From Streptomyces shenzhenensis (GTDB taxonomy: Bacteria; Actinomycetota; Actinomycetes; Streptomycetales; Streptomycetaceae), in the NCBI RefSeq assembly GCF_021462265.1, contig NZ_JAJONF010000046.1:1-64000 (forward strand): a stretch of DNA of 64,000 bases, read 5' to 3'. The notes under the pieces were generated by a model. That model was given only the letters and a program-made list of their open reading frames with translations, did not search any database and was not told the DNA's origin. How positions within the stretch are numbered: the stretch's first letter is position 1; each line of letters begins with the position of its first letter. A program made the position numbers and the translations under genes. Of this stretch, positions 1 through 8,882 are shown piece by piece.

Positions 1-1551
1 ACTCCCCGGCCGCGAATCCACCGGAGACGGCGCAGGAGGCGTCGCGGGGCGTGGGGCTGTCGGGGACGGCGGCGGGGTGATGTCGGGCGTAGGTGTCGCG
101 GGCGCGGTATCCGGGCGGGGGCTGCCCTTGAAGGGGATCTTGTCGGTGATGCCGTCGACGCCACGGCCCAGGCCGGCCTTGCCGAGCGCGCCCACCGCGA
201 GTTTGGAGGCGCCGTTGGCGATCTCCCCGGCCGCGACCTCCTTGGGATCGCCGCCCTGAGCGACGCCGACCCCGATCTTCGTCCCGACGCTTGCGCCCTC
301 CTCGAAGAAGCTGCCCAGCTGGTCGGCCGCCTGCTTGCCGCGGGAGTCGCCCAGCGCCGGTTCCGTCGTGTTGCCGAACCGGCCGCTCTGGCCCTCTTCC
401 ACCGACGGAACTCCCCGGCCTCTGCCGATGGCGCCCACCGCGCCCTTGAAGACGGCCCCGGCGACAGCACCGGCCGCGGCTCCGCCGAGCACGCCGGCCG
501 CCGTGAGCTGGTCATGGTTGGCAGCCTTGGCGGCCGCCTCGATGCCCGCGTTGACGGCGAATTTCTTGCCGGCGTCGACGAGGGCATCGCCGATGAACTT
601 GCCGACGGGGTTGCCGAGGAAGCCTCCGACCACCTTGCTGCTGGTGAGCGACTGGCCGATGTCACCGATGCTGCCCGTGGCCTTCTTGATCAGGGGCAGG
701 TTCTTCACCGTGGCGGCGAGGGCGGGACTGATGGCCTCCGCGAGCCGGCCGCCGAACTTGAGGAGTGCGCCGCCGGGGATGATGCCCAGCAGGCCGGTGA
801 CGAAGTCACCGGCCTTGATTCCGCCGGTCTGACTTGCGACCACTTGGTTGAAGACGAACAACAGGCCGCCGAGCAGGGCTCCGACCACGGGGAAGAAGAC
901 CGCGATGATCGCCACGAAGGCGGCCACCAGGACCTGCACGAACGGGAATTCCTTGAAGAAGTCGGCGATCTTCTGGAAGACGTTCCGCTCCGGGATCGCC
1001 TCCTCGGCCGCCTGGTCAAGCACCTGGACGAGCCGGCGCTGCGCGCTCTCCCGCAACGTCCTCGCCTGCTCCGCCAGACTCCGGGCCGCACCCATCTCGG
1101 CCTGGCCCGCGTCGATGGAGTCCTGGGTCGAACGCGCCTGCGCCCGCTCCTCGTCGGTCGCGTCGGCGCCCAGCTGCCGCGCGGTCTGGTTCGCCTGCGG
1201 CGCGGCGGCTCGCGCCCGGTCCACGGCCTGGTCGAAGACGCCCTGCGCCTCCTCGAGCCGGGGAACGTACTCGCTGTAGGCCTGAGCCGCGTCGTGGTAC
1301 GACGTCCTGGTCTTGGTCAGCTTGTCCGGCAGGTCGTCGCCGACCTTCGCCCGGAGCGCGTCCATCGCGTCACCGGTGCCCTCGGAGATCGCCCCGTCCT
1401 GCTTGACGATGTTCAGCGCTCGCTCCGCGTCGTCGCCGATGCCCTGGTAGCGCTGCGCGATCCGCACGATGATGTCGGGGTCGCCCGGTGCCGGGTCCGA
1501 GTCCATTCCGAGAAGCTCGAAGTCCTCGGGGCTCGAGTGCCGACGTGCCAT
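1..1551 (-). CDS. Partial gene: long helical protein with proline-rich tail, possible type VII-exported toxin N-terminal part
   Basis: The reading frame is open from an ATG at 1551 down to the left edge, so about 517 residues are visible and the C-terminus is missing. A GGGGGGAA ribosome site lies just upstream. Residues 1-190 are charged, Gln/Ala-rich and helical. Residues about 197-233 are strongly hydrophobic. Residues about 345-380 are Ala/Gly-rich. From about 477 the chain becomes Pro/Thr/Ser-rich. This layout (helical start, hydrophobic middle, flexible linker before an unseen C-terminus) is what polymorphic toxins exported by type VII systems often show. The divergent neighbour is a LysM-like membrane protein of the kind found near such systems. 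I cannot see a WXG motif or a toxin domain, so the role is inferred. It could equally be a structural protein of a secretion locus. Confidence 0.72.
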   Translation of the reverse strand, partial: MARRHSSPEDFELLGMDSDPAPGDPDIIVRIAQRYQGIGDDAERALNIVKQDGAISEGTGDAMDALRAKVGDDLPDKLTKTRTSYHDAAQAYSEYVPRLEEAQGVFDQAVDRARAAAPQANQTARQLGADATDEERAQARSTQDSIDAGQAEMGAARSLAEQARTLRESAQRRLVQVLDQAAEEAIPERNVFQKIADFFKEFPFVQVLVAAFVAIIAVFFPVVGALLGGLLFVFNQVVASQTGGIKAGDFVTGLLGIIPGGALLKFGGRLAEAISPALAATVKNLPLIKKATGSIGDIGQSLTSSKVVGGFLGNPVGKFIGDALVDAGKKFAVNAGIEAAAKAANHDQLTAAGVLGGAAAGAVAGAVFKGAVGAIGRGRGVPSVEEGQSGRFGNTTEPALGDSRGKQAADQLGSFFEEGASVGTKIGVGVAQGGDPKEVAAGEIANGASKLAVGALGKAGLGRGVDGITDKIPFKGSPRPDTAPATPTPDITPPPSPTAPRPATPPAPSPVDSRPGS

Positions 1552-1718
1552 GCGATTCCCCCCGGTCCGGTCGGTCTGCTGCGCTGACGTGCGATCGCGA
1601 GGTACACGGGGCCGGAGTCGCGGAACGTTCAACGAATTCCGCGTCGGGTTCGAACTTTTCGGCCGGGCGGCCCCGTGTAGTCGGTGCAACGCAACACCGG
1701 ACGACATGGGTGGACACG

Positions 1719-3188
1719 ATGAGCAACGGCGCGGGCCAGGTGCCCGACCACCGGCGGAGGACCGTCCCGGTACCCCGCATCCCGCAGGCTCTGCGGTACG
1801 CCCTGACCGCTGTGCTGGCGGCTCTGCTGGCGGTGCTCCTGGCAGTGGCCGGCGCGGCCGGCTCCGCCGCGGCGGCGCCCCCCGGCGACGACCTGATCAA
1901 GGTGTTCGTGGTCCAGGACCCGGCGCAGACCGGCGGGCAGCTCGCCACGTTGGGGTCGATCGCCGCGGCCGCACTGGGAGACGCGACCCGGGCCGGCGAG
2001 ATCTTCGACCTCAACCGCGGTCTGACGCAGAAGGACGGAAGTGCCCTCAGCGGTCCCGGCGACCCGCTGCACCCGGGCTGGATACTGCGGCTGCCGGCGG
2101 ACGCCTCGGGAGCCGGGGTGCGACTGGCCAGGGACACCGGTGGCCAGAGCAGTGCCTCTGCTCCCCCGGCCGGCGGCCCGGCCTCCGGATCGTCGGCTCC
2201 GCCGGACGCGGGCGGCGGGCAGTCCACCATGCTCACCATCCCGCTGGCCGCCGCGCTCGCGCTGCTCGGCGCGATCCTGCTCGCCCTGGTCACCGCGGGC
2301 ATCGTGGGCCGCCGGAAGGTCGGTGCCGGTGTCGCCGCCGCGCGCCGGGGCCTGAGCCGGCTGGGCGAGCCCGTACGCCGGCGCCGCCTGCTGACGCGGC
2401 GGCGGGCGACCAGCCGCTGGTTCGATGCGGACGCCGACTCCGTACGGCGTGCCTACGGCGCCCTCGGCGAGTTCACCGCCACGCACCGGGAGCCCGAGCG
2501 GCCGGTACACGCGCTGAGCGTCGACGACGCCGGGACGACGGTGTGGCTGTCGGCCTCCGATACGGCCGGGGCTCCGTGGACGAGCGTCGACAGCACGCGT
2601 TGGCGCCGCCCCGCGTCCGCACCGGATCGGCAGCCCGCCGCCGACGACGGCCTGGCCTCGGGGGCCGTTCTCACCACGGCCTGCCTGGTCCGTCCCGGCA
2701 CGGACACCGACGGCCGGCCCGTCTTCGTGGACCTCAGCCGCCTGGACGGGGTCCTCAGCGTGACCGGTGAGAAGCTGGTGGCGCGTGACGTCGTGCAGAA
2801 CCTGCTGGCGGAGATCGCCCGTACTCGTCCGGGCACCTCGGTGACCGTGCTGCGCGGAACGGCCGACGCTCCGCCGCTCACCGTGCCGCCGGGCCTGCGG
2901 CAGGTGCCGCAGGCCGCTCCGCCTCGGGCCGCGGCCGCCTCGGTGACCATGCGGGGCACGGTGCGCGGTGCCGCCTCGCGCCGGCCGCTCAAGGGACTGG
3001 TCGTGGTGGCGGGCACGCCGAGCGGGCGGCAGGCCGCCGAACTGGCGGCCCTGTGCGGCCCCGGCGGCGCGGGCTGGACCGGGCTCGTCTACGGGGAGTC
3101 CCGGGACGCGCACTGGCGCTGGTACACCGATCGTGACGGCCGCGTCGACATCCCTGTGCTGGACCTCAAGCTCACGGTGCCGGCCTGA
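1719..3188 (+). CDS. LysM-like membrane protein, probably part of a type VII secretion region
   Basis: A 489-residue protein. Residues 26-50 form a first hydrophobic segment with an Ala-rich end. Residues about 58-127 resemble a LysM-type module (VFVVQDPAQTGGQLATLGSI, then a WILRLP end). A Pro/Gly/Ser linker follows, then a second membrane segment at about 171-197 and a large, probably cytoplasmic, domain of 290 residues with no catalytic motif I recognise. Start choice: ATG at 1719; a GTG at 1710, in frame and three codons upstream, is a real alternative because GGACG sits 8 bases before it. It is divergent from the long helical protein to its left. Two-membrane-segment LysM proteins occur in actinobacterial ESX loci, so a scaffold role is plausible but inferred. 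Its last codons are the first unit of a tandem repeat. Confidence 0.75.
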   Translation: MSNGAGQVPDHRRRTVPVPRIPQALRYALTAVLAALLAVLLAVAGAAGSAAAAPPGDDLIKVFVVQDPAQTGGQLATLGSIAAAALGDATRAGEIFDLNRGLTQKDGSALSGPGDPLHPGWILRLPADASGAGVRLARDTGGQSSASAPPAGGPASGSSAPPDAGGGQSTMLTIPLAAALALLGAILLALVTAGIVGRRKVGAGVAAARRGLSRLGEPVRRRRLLTRRRATSRWFDADADSVRRAYGALGEFTATHREPERPVHALSVDDAGTTVWLSASDTAGAPWTSVDSTRWRRPASAPDRQPAADDGLASGAVLTTACLVRPGTDTDGRPVFVDLSRLDGVLSVTGEKLVARDVVQNLLAEIARTRPGTSVTVLRGTADAPPLTVPPGLRQVPQAAPPRAAAASVTMRGTVRGAASRRPLKGLVVVAGTPSGRQAAELAALCGPGGAGWTGLVYGESRDAHWRWYTDRDGRVDIPVLDLKLTVPA

Positions 3189-3250
3189 GCAGAGTGCTCA
3201 CGGTGCCGGGCCTGAGCACAGTGCTCACGGTGCCGGGCCTGAGCAGAGTG
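3171..3250. repeat. Three-unit tandem repeat made from a gene's 3-prime end
   Basis: Units at 3171-3196 (26 bp), 3197-3223 (27 bp) and 3224-3250 (27 bp). The first unit is the end of the LysM-like gene including its TGA stop; the next two are copies beyond it. Each unit carries a small dyad: the middle one is TGAGCAC-A-GTGCTCA at 3213-3227, which could form a short hairpin. Confidence 0.9.
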
Positions 3251-3326
3251 GCGGCGCACCGCGTCCGGCCGCGCACCGAGAACCTCACCGCCGCCCGCGC
3301 CACCACCGCGCGTCGGCCTGGAGGGG

Positions 3327-3530
3327 CTAGGGCCTGCTGCGAAAGTGGCGTCGTCGCCCGAAGGGCGGCCGCGCGGCGTCCGGTGCGTGCTCTGGGGGTC
3401 CCCCCGGCCGAAGGCTGGGGGAGTGCCGTCCGGAAGTCCTCGTACTGGGTGTACTCGGGCTTTCGGGCGGTGCGGCGAGAGGGCGTGCCGGGCGTCGCGC
3501 GGCAGACGGCACTTTCGCAGCAGGCCCTAG
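3327..3530. mobile_element. 204-bp MITE-like element with perfect 21-bp terminal inverted repeats
   Basis: The 21 bases at 3327-3347 are the exact reverse complement of 3510-3530; both ends begin with CTAG. There is no coding capacity for a transposase inside. The interior holds a palindromic GGGGGTCCCCCCGGCCGAAG stretch (from 3395) that is also seen in other intergenic repeats of this window. The right end reaches the 3-prime end of the LacI-type gene and its terminal CTAG supplies that gene's TAG stop codon. From memory, near-identical elements are scattered through many Streptomyces genomes. A CTAG target preference is possible but a target duplication cannot be shown from one copy. Confidence 0.85.
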
Positions 3531-4582
3531 GAGGACGCCCGGATCGCCAGCGCCGTCGGCAGTACCGCGTGCCGCCGCTCCAGCCCCCCGGCGGCGGCCG
3601 GACGCCGGTCGGCGATCTCGGCCAGCAGCAGGTCGATCATCGCGCGGCCCATCTCCTCGATCGGCTGGCGGACGCTGGTGAGCGGCGGGTCCATGTGGCG
3701 GGCGATCGCCGAGTCGTCGTACCCGACCAGCGCCACGTCCTCGGGGATGCGGCGGCCCGCCACGCGCAGCACCTGGCGGGCGCCCGCCGCCATCACGTCG
3801 GAGCCGGCGAACACGGCGTCGAGGCCGGGCTCGCGCTCCAGCAGCCGGGCCATCGCCCGCCGGCCCCCCTCCTCGGTGAAGTCGCCCGGCTCGATGAGGA
3901 GTTCGTCCGGCTTACGGCCGGCGTCGCGCAGCGCGTCGCGGTAGCCGTCGACGCGGCGCTGGGCTCCGTACACGTCGAGCCGGCCGGTGATGTGGGCGAT
4001 CGTGCGGCGGCCGCGGGCCAGCAGGTGCTCCACGGCCGACCGGGCTCCGCCGTAGTTGTCGGAGTCCACCGAGGTCAGCGTCTCCTCCGCCGAACGCGGG
4101 CCGCTGATCACGGCCGGGATCTCCAGCTGGGCGAGCAGGTCGGGCAGCGGGTCGTCGGCGTGCACGGACACCAGCAGCACCCCGTCCACCCGGTGCGCGG
4201 CCAGGTACTGGGCGAGCCTGCGCCGCTCGCGGTCGCCGCCCGCGAAGATCAGCAGCAACTGCATCTCGGTGTCGGAGAGTTCGGCACCGACGCCGCTGAG
4301 CATGTCGGAGAAGTACGGCTCCGCGAAGAACCGGGTCTCCGGCTCGGGAACGACCAGCGCGATCGCGTCCGTGCGGTTGGCGGCCAGCGCGCGGGCGGCG
4401 GTGTTGGGGACGTAGCCGAGTTCGTTGACGGCCGCCTCCACGGCCGCGCGGGTCGCGTCGCTGACCCGCGGCGAGCCGTTGATCACCCGCGACACCGTGC
4501 CGCGGCCCACGCCGGCCCGGGCGGCGACCTCCTCCAGGGTAGGCCGCCGAGTGCCCCGGCCCCGCTCACCCTTGACCGCCAT
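3527..4582 (-). CDS. cebR: LacI-family repressor, CebR type
   Basis: A 351-residue regulator. Residues 15-34 form the LacI helix-turn-helix (TLEEVAARAGVGRGTVSRVI), followed by the hinge helix and a periplasmic-binding-protein-like effector domain (residues 65-345). The ATG at 4582 has GGAAGG upstream. In Streptomyces, CebR binds TGGGAGCGCTCCCA and is released by cellobiose or cellotriose; exactly such sites sit in the promoters of the neighbouring cebE and GH1 genes, so the assignment rests on both sequence type and context. It lies last in the same direction as cebE-cebF-cebG-bglC, separated from the GH1 gene by 95 bp. Its stop codon (TAG, 3527-3529) is provided by the end of the inserted 204-bp element, so the native C-terminus may have been a little different. 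Confidence 0.85.
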   Translation of the reverse strand: MAVKGERGRGTRRPTLEEVAARAGVGRGTVSRVINGSPRVSDATRAAVEAAVNELGYVPNTAARALAANRTDAIALVVPEPETRFFAEPYFSDMLSGVGAELSDTEMQLLLIFAGGDRERRRLAQYLAAHRVDGVLLVSVHADDPLPDLLAQLEIPAVISGPRSAEETLTSVDSDNYGGARSAVEHLLARGRRTIAHITGRLDVYGAQRRVDGYRDALRDAGRKPDELLIEPGDFTEEGGRRAMARLLEREPGLDAVFAGSDVMAAGARQVLRVAGRRIPEDVALVGYDDSAIARHMDPPLTSVRQPIEEMGRAMIDLLLAEIADRRPAAAGGLERRHAVLPTALAIRASS

Positions 4583-4634
4583 AGTCGCCGCCTTCCGTTC
4601 GCAGCCCTCAGGCCAGGAAATCTAACAGCCGTGC

Positions 4635-4649
4635 CCCGGACGCTCCGGG
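4635..4649 (-). terminator. Short GC hairpin after the GH1 gene
   Basis: CCCGGA at 4635-4640 pairs with TCCGGG at 4644-4649 around a 3-base loop, within the 95-bp gap between the GH1 stop and the repressor start. There is no T-run, so it may be an attenuator or an mRNA-end stabiliser and not a full terminator. Confidence 0.4.
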
Positions 4650-4677
4650 CCCCGTCGCCCCCCAGGGCCGTACCGGG

Positions 4678-6135
4678 TCAGCCCTGCTCGCCGGTGCTCG
4701 GCAGCGCGTTCTGGCGGATCACCTCCGCGTACCAGTGTGCGCTCGCCTTGGGGATGCGGCGCTGGGTGCCGTAGTCGACGTAGACGGCGCCGAAGCGCTT
4801 GGAGTAGCCGTAGGACCACTCGAAGTTGTCCAGCAGCGACCACAGGAAGTAGCCGCGGACGTCCGCTCCGTCGGCGACGGCCTGCCGGACGGCGTCCAGG
4901 TGGGAGTGGAGGTAGGCGATCCGCTGCGGGTCGTTCACCCGGCCCTCGGGCGAGACGTAGTCGTCGAAGGCGGCGCCGTTCTCGGTGACCATCAGCGGCT
5001 GCGCCGGGTGCGAGGCCGCCAGGCCGGTCAGCAGGGTGTGCAGTCCGCTCGCGTCGATGGCCCAGTTCATCGCGGTGAGCTGGTCGTTGGCCAGGTGGAA
5101 GGCGACGTCGTCGGCGCCCGTCCACGGCGAGTGGGCACTGGCGCCGTGGCCGTCGTCGCGGGTGCTGGCGCCGCCCTCGACGGCCGCGGAGACCACGGTC
5201 GGCGAGTAGTAGTTGACGCCGAGCAGGTCGATGGGGCGGGAGATCTCGGCCAGGTCGCCGTCGTGCACCAGCTCCGTCCAGTCCACCAGGTGCCCGGTGT
5301 CGGCGAGCAGGTCCTCGGGGTAGGCGCCGTCCAGGATCGGGCCGGTGAAGACCCGGTTGCCGACCGCGTCGATACGGCGGGCGGCCTCGGCGTCCGCGGC
5401 GCTGTCGGTGAGCGGGCGCACCTGGTGCAGGTTGAGGGTGATGGAGGTCTGCGCGGTCGACGGCAGGTTCTCCCGCAGCGCCCCGATCGCCAGCCCGTGG
5501 GCCAGGTTCAGGTGGTGCGCCGCGCGCAGGGTGGCCGCCGGGTCGGTGCGCCCCGGGGCGTGCACGCCGGAGCCGTAGCCCAGGAAGGCGCTGCACCAGG
5601 GCTCGTTGAGGGTGGTCCACACCCCGACGCGGTCCCCCAGGGCGCGGGCCATGATCTCTGCGTAGTCGGCGAAGCGGTGCGCGGTGTCCCGCTGCGGCCA
5701 GCCGCCAGCGTCCTCCAGCTCCTGGGGCAGATCCCAGTGGTAGAGGGTGGCGACCGGGGTGATGCCCGCTTCGAGGAGTTCGTCGGTGAGCCGCCGGTAG
5801 AAGTCCAGGCCGCGCTCGACGGCGGGCCCCCGGCCGGTGGGCTGCACCCGGGACCAGGAGACGGAGAACCGGTAGGCCTTGAGGCCGAGGTCCTTCATCA
5901 GCGCCACGTCGTCCTTGTACCGGTGGTAGTGGTCGGCGGCGATGTCACCGGTGTCGCCGTTGCGGACCTTCCCGGGGGTGTGGCTGAAGGTGTCCCAGAT
6001 GGACGGCGTACGACCGTCCTCGGCGGCGGCGCCCTCCACCTGGTACGCGGCGGTGGCCGCCCCCCAGACGAAGCCGGGCGGGAAGGAGGTGTGTGAGGCC
6101 GACTGGGCAGTGGTCTCGGTTCGTACGGCGGTCAT
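4678..6135 (-). CDS. bglC: GH1 beta-glucosidase (BglC type)
   Basis: A 485-residue cytoplasmic glycoside hydrolase family 1 enzyme with no signal peptide. The acid/base glutamate is E178 in TLNEP and the nucleophile is E385 in VTENG; the N-terminal [14 protein letters not shown] signature is intact. Family members cleave cellobiose and short cello-oligosaccharides to glucose with retention of configuration. It follows the cebE-cebF-cebG transporter genes in the same direction, so it should act on the imported sugar. The start at 6135 has GGGAG ten bases upstream. An 11/14 match to the CebR operator (6138-6151) overlaps this leader. A very similar GH1 gene lies at the other end of the locus on the opposite strand. 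Confidence 0.88.
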   Translation of the reverse strand: MTAVRTETTAQSASHTSFPPGFVWGAATAAYQVEGAAAEDGRTPSIWDTFSHTPGKVRNGDTGDIAADHYHRYKDDVALMKDLGLKAYRFSVSWSRVQPTGRGPAVERGLDFYRRLTDELLEAGITPVATLYHWDLPQELEDAGGWPQRDTAHRFADYAEIMARALGDRVGVWTTLNEPWCSAFLGYGSGVHAPGRTDPAATLRAAHHLNLAHGLAIGALRENLPSTAQTSITLNLHQVRPLTDSAADAEAARRIDAVGNRVFTGPILDGAYPEDLLADTGHLVDWTELVHDGDLAEISRPIDLLGVNYYSPTVVSAAVEGGASTRDDGHGASAHSPWTGADDVAFHLANDQLTAMNWAIDASGLHTLLTGLAASHPAQPLMVTENGAAFDDYVSPEGRVNDPQRIAYLHSHLDAVRQAVADGADVRGYFLWSLLDNFEWSYGYSKRFGAVYVDYGTQRRIPKASAHWYAEVIRQNALPSTGEQG

Positions 6136-6373
6136 CGTGAGAACGCTCCCGGAGTGGCGTGGAGGAGGGAAGGAGAAAAAAGGGGGGAGAGGGGAGGAGG
6201 GGGAAGGGGGTCGGACACGGTCCTGCTGCGGGGAGGGCGGCCGGGTCGCACGCGGGCGCCCGGCCGGGTACGGGCCCGCGCCCGGGCGGACCCGTACCGG
6301 ACGGCGGGTCGCGCGGACCGCCGGAACGCGGGGAGGCGGGCCGCCGGAGACGGGTGGGGCGGCCCGCCCGGCG
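6136..6373. other. Gap between cebG and bglC with a 50-nt homopurine tract
   Basis: 238 bp without a gene. Positions 6161-6210 are purines only on the plus strand (50 in a row, G and A), so the bglC leader transcript would carry a 50-nt pyrimidine tract about 26 nt before the start codon. Further left on the transcript's 5-prime side, around 6264-6302, GGTACGGG and CCCGTACC can pair as a GC-rich stem. Together these look like an intercistronic processing or stability region between the permease and the hydrolase. Confidence 0.6.
6138..6151. promoter_or_regulatory. Degenerate CebR operator in the bglC leader
   Basis: TGAGAACGCTCCCG matches TGGGAGCGCTCCCA at 11 of 14 positions, with one half-site nearly intact. 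It ends right before the GH1 start codon at 6135. It is weaker than the three sites further right and partly coincides with the GH1 ribosome site, so it may be chance. Confidence 0.4.
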
Positions 6374-7294
6374 TCAGCCCTTGACGGCGCCCGCCATGAT
6401 GCCTCCGACGATCTGCTTGCCGAAGACCACGAAGACGAGCAGCAGCGGCAGGGTGCTGATCAGCGCGCCGGCCATGACGATGCTCTGGTCGGGGGTGTAG
6501 GAGGCGCTGAGCTGCCCGAGGGCGACCTGGAGGGTGGGGTTGTCCTGGCTCAGGGCGAGGAAGGGCCAGAAGAAGTCGTTCCACGCCTGGACGAAGGTGA
6601 GCATGCCGAGCACCATCATCGCGGGCCGGGCCGCGGGCAGGACGACGTTCCACACGATGCGGATGTTGCTCGCCCCGTCCACCTTGGCCGCCTCGATGAG
6701 TTCGTAGGGCAGGGCCTCCAGCAGGTACTGGCGCATGAAGAAGACACCGAAGGCGCCGACCAGGGTCGGGAAGATCACCGACTCCAGTTTTCCGCCCCAG
6801 CCGATGTCCGACATCATCATGAAGAGCGGGACCACGCTGAGCTGCGGCGGGATCGTCAGGGTGGCGATGACCGCGGTCATCAGGGCGCCCCGGCCGCGGA
6901 AGCGCATCTTGGCGAAGGCGTAGCCGGCCAGCGTGCAGAAGAACAGGGTGGCCGCGGTGATGCAGCCCGACACGATGATGCTGTTGACGATGGCCTTGCC
7001 GAGGTGGGCCTGTTCCCAAGCGGCCTGGAGGTTGCTCCAGAGCCTGCCGCCCGGCAGCAGCGGCGGCGGGCTGTCGAGGACGCGCTGCTGGTCGTGCGAG
7101 GCGGCCACCAGCGTCCAGTACAGCGGGAAGATCGAGCCCAGGCCGACGGCGACCAGGGCGAGGTAGGTGAGGGGGCCGCCCTTGAGCTGCTGCCCGGCGC
7201 CGAGCTTGAGACGGACGCGGTTCCTGGCCGGGGAGGCGGTCGGCGGCACCGGGTCGAGGCCCGGTGCGGTGTTGGTGGGGCTGGTCGTGGTCAT
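6374..7294 (-). CDS. cebG: ABC sugar importer permease, CebG type (MalG family)
   Basis: A 306-residue inner-membrane permease. After a Pro-rich cytoplasmic start come about six membrane segments, beginning with [18 protein letters not shown], and the conserved EAA loop is [20 protein letters not shown] at about residues 190-210, where the ATPase docks. With CebF it should form the channel of a cellobiose/cellotriose importer of the CUT1 family. It begins 14 bp after the cebF stop, clearly co-transcribed. No ATPase gene is present in the locus, as is usual for Streptomyces CUT1 importers, which share the ATPase MsiK encoded elsewhere. Confidence 0.85.
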   Translation of the reverse strand: MTTTSPTNTAPGLDPVPPTASPARNRVRLKLGAGQQLKGGPLTYLALVAVGLGSIFPLYWTLVAASHDQQRVLDSPPPLLPGGRLWSNLQAAWEQAHLGKAIVNSIIVSGCITAATLFFCTLAGYAFAKMRFRGRGALMTAVIATLTIPPQLSVVPLFMMMSDIGWGGKLESVIFPTLVGAFGVFFMRQYLLEALPYELIEAAKVDGASNIRIVWNVVLPAARPAMMVLGMLTFVQAWNDFFWPFLALSQDNPTLQVALGQLSASYTPDQSIVMAGALISTLPLLLVFVVFGKQIVGGIMAGAVKG

Positions 7295-7308
7295 CGATAT
7301 CGCTCCCG

Positions 7309-8301
7309 TCAGGCCGCGCTCTTGTGCACGAGCCGGCCGACGATCCAGTTGATCAGGGCGATGAGCAGCAGCAGGGCGAGCATGGCCCAGGCCACCGCCG
7401 CGGCCGGACCGAGATGCCCCAGCTTCCAGCCGTAGTTGTAGAGGTAGATGCTGAGGGTTTCGTACTGGTGCTCGTTGCCGCCGGTGGAGCCGAGCGTGCC
7501 GCCCTGGAGCAGCAGCGGCTCACCGAACAGCTGCATGGAACCGATCGTCGAGATGACGATGGTGAACAGGATCGTCGGGCGCAGCGAGGGGATGGTCACC
7601 TTGCGGAACTGCTGCCAGCGCGTCGCTCCGTCGATGGAGGCCGCTTCGTACAGGTCCGTGGGCACGGCCTGCATCGCCGCCAGGTAGATCAGCGCGTTGT
7701 AGCCGGTCCAGCGCCAGATGATGATGACCGAGATAGCGATCTTGGACGTCCACTCCCCGTTGCCCCAGTCGGTGTTGCCGGCCCCGAAGAAGTGCAGCAC
7801 CCAGTTGAGGATGCCGCCGTCGGCCCGGAAGACCAGGGCGAAGACCAGGGCCGCGGTCGCCACCGAGGTGGCGTACGGGGTGAGGATGATCGTCCGCCAG
7901 AAGGTGCTGGCGCGCAGCTTGTAGTTGAGCAGGTGGGCGAGGCCCAGCGCCACGAGCAGCTGCGGGACGGTCGAGATGACGCCGATCAGGAAGGTGTTCG
8001 TGACGGCCGTCCAGAACTCCGAGTCCTGGAGGATCTTGGTGAAGTTGTCGAAGCCGACCCACTGCGACTGGCTGAGGCTCGTCATCTCCACCCGGTGCAG
8101 GGCGATCCAGCCCGTGTAGAGGAGCGGGTAGAGCCCGAAGGCACCGAAGATGAGGAAGAACGGAGCGATGTACGCGTACGGGGACGCGAGGTCGTCGAAG
8201 CGCCACAGCCGGCTGCGCCAGGTGCCGCGTCCGTTCGGTGCGGCACCGGAGCCGCCGGCGGGCGGGGTGGGGGCACCCCGTGTGGGTGTCGTCGTTGCCA
8301 C
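7309..8301 (-). CDS. cebF: ABC sugar importer permease, CebF type (MalF family)
   Basis: A 330-residue permease with six predicted membrane segments, the first being YIAPFFLIFGAFGLYPLLYT, and an EAA loop EAASIDGATRWQQFRKVTIP. It starts with GTG at 8301, preceded by GGAAGGAA. It is the partner of CebG in the importer. A 581-bp structured gap separates it from the upstream binding-protein gene cebE, which suggests that the binding protein is made in excess over the permeases by transcript processing. Substrate assignment to cellobiose comes from the CebR operators and the GH1 neighbours, not from the permease itself. Confidence 0.85.
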   Translation of the reverse strand: MATTTPTRGAPTPPAGGSGAAPNGRGTWRSRLWRFDDLASPYAYIAPFFLIFGAFGLYPLLYTGWIALHRVEMTSLSQSQWVGFDNFTKILQDSEFWTAVTNTFLIGVISTVPQLLVALGLAHLLNYKLRASTFWRTIILTPYATSVATAALVFALVFRADGGILNWVLHFFGAGNTDWGNGEWTSKIAISVIIIWRWTGYNALIYLAAMQAVPTDLYEAASIDGATRWQQFRKVTIPSLRPTILFTIVISTIGSMQLFGEPLLLQGGTLGSTGGNEHQYETLSIYLYNYGWKLGHLGPAAAVAWAMLALLLLIALINWIVGRLVHKSAA

Positions 8302-8882
8302 GGGGGATTTCCTTCCTGGGGGTTCGGCCGGATACGGGGCGGGGATGTCGGGGTCTCCCGCCGGAACGGAACCGGGCGGCCGGCCGGCGGACTGCGGGCC
8401 CGGGTTCCGGGCTGGGGCCCGGACTCGGGACTGGTGGCCCGGAATCGGGCCGCGGGGCCCGAGCCCGGACTGCGGGCCCGAGCCCGGGCTGAGGCTCGGA
8501 GTCGGGCCCGTACTGCGGGCCCGGTGCCGGACTCTTACTGCGGATCCGACGTCGGACTCGGCGTCGGACTGGTACTACGGGCCCGGACTCGGTGAGGAAA
8601 CGCTTCTCCGTGTCCGTGTCCGTGGCCCGCCGGTGTCCGCGACCTCCCGGGCCGGGAGACACGGCGTGGCCGGTGCCCGGCGCGTCCTACCCACGCGCCG
8701 GGCACCGGAACCTCGTACGCCGGTCTACCGGCCGCTGTACGGCAGGTACCGGTGCCGGCCGCCGCGCGGCGGCCGTCCGGAGCCGACCGGTACCGAGCGG
8801 TCCCGGTGCGGAACGCGGGCGGCCCACGCACCGTGGCGCGCGGTGCGGGCGGCCGGCGGAGCCACCCGCACCGCGCGGGTCA
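8302..8882. other. Structured gap between cebE and cebF with repeated GGGCCC palindromes
   Basis: 581 bp without a gene. Between 8390 and 8592 the hexamer GGGCCC recurs seven times, often as ACTGCGGGCCCG, in a run of related short units. Further on, 8670-8684 and 8694-8708 form a perfect 15-bp stem with a 9-base loop, and a GCACCG/CGGTGC stem lies near 8830-8850. The minus-strand transcript from cebE would fold into several strong hairpins directly after the binding-protein stop. This is the classic place for a structure that protects the abundant binding-protein message. Confidence 0.75.
8670..8708 (-). terminator. Perfect 15-bp hairpin downstream of cebE
   Basis: CCGGTGCCCGGCGCG (8670-8684) pairs base for base with 8694-8708 around TCCTACCCA. 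It sits about 175 bp after the cebE stop on the minus strand. There is no T-run, so partial termination or 3-prime-end protection is more likely than full termination. Confidence 0.6.

Noticed and set aside
514-1587. A 357-codon plus-strand frame at the left end.
   Set aside because: It is antisense to the partial minus-strand gene, whose translation has a sensible amphipathic and hydrophobic pattern and a good ribosome site; the plus-strand product is Arg/Gly-rich nonsense.
6138-6151. A fully functional fourth CebR operator.
   Set aside because: Only 11 of 14 bases match and it coincides with the ribosome site, so I list it as weak and do not count it with the other three.
8390-8592. A CRISPR-like array of short repeats.
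   Set aside because: The units are palindromic GGGCCC blocks with irregular, very short spacing and no distinct spacers; there are no cas genes. It is a hairpin array.
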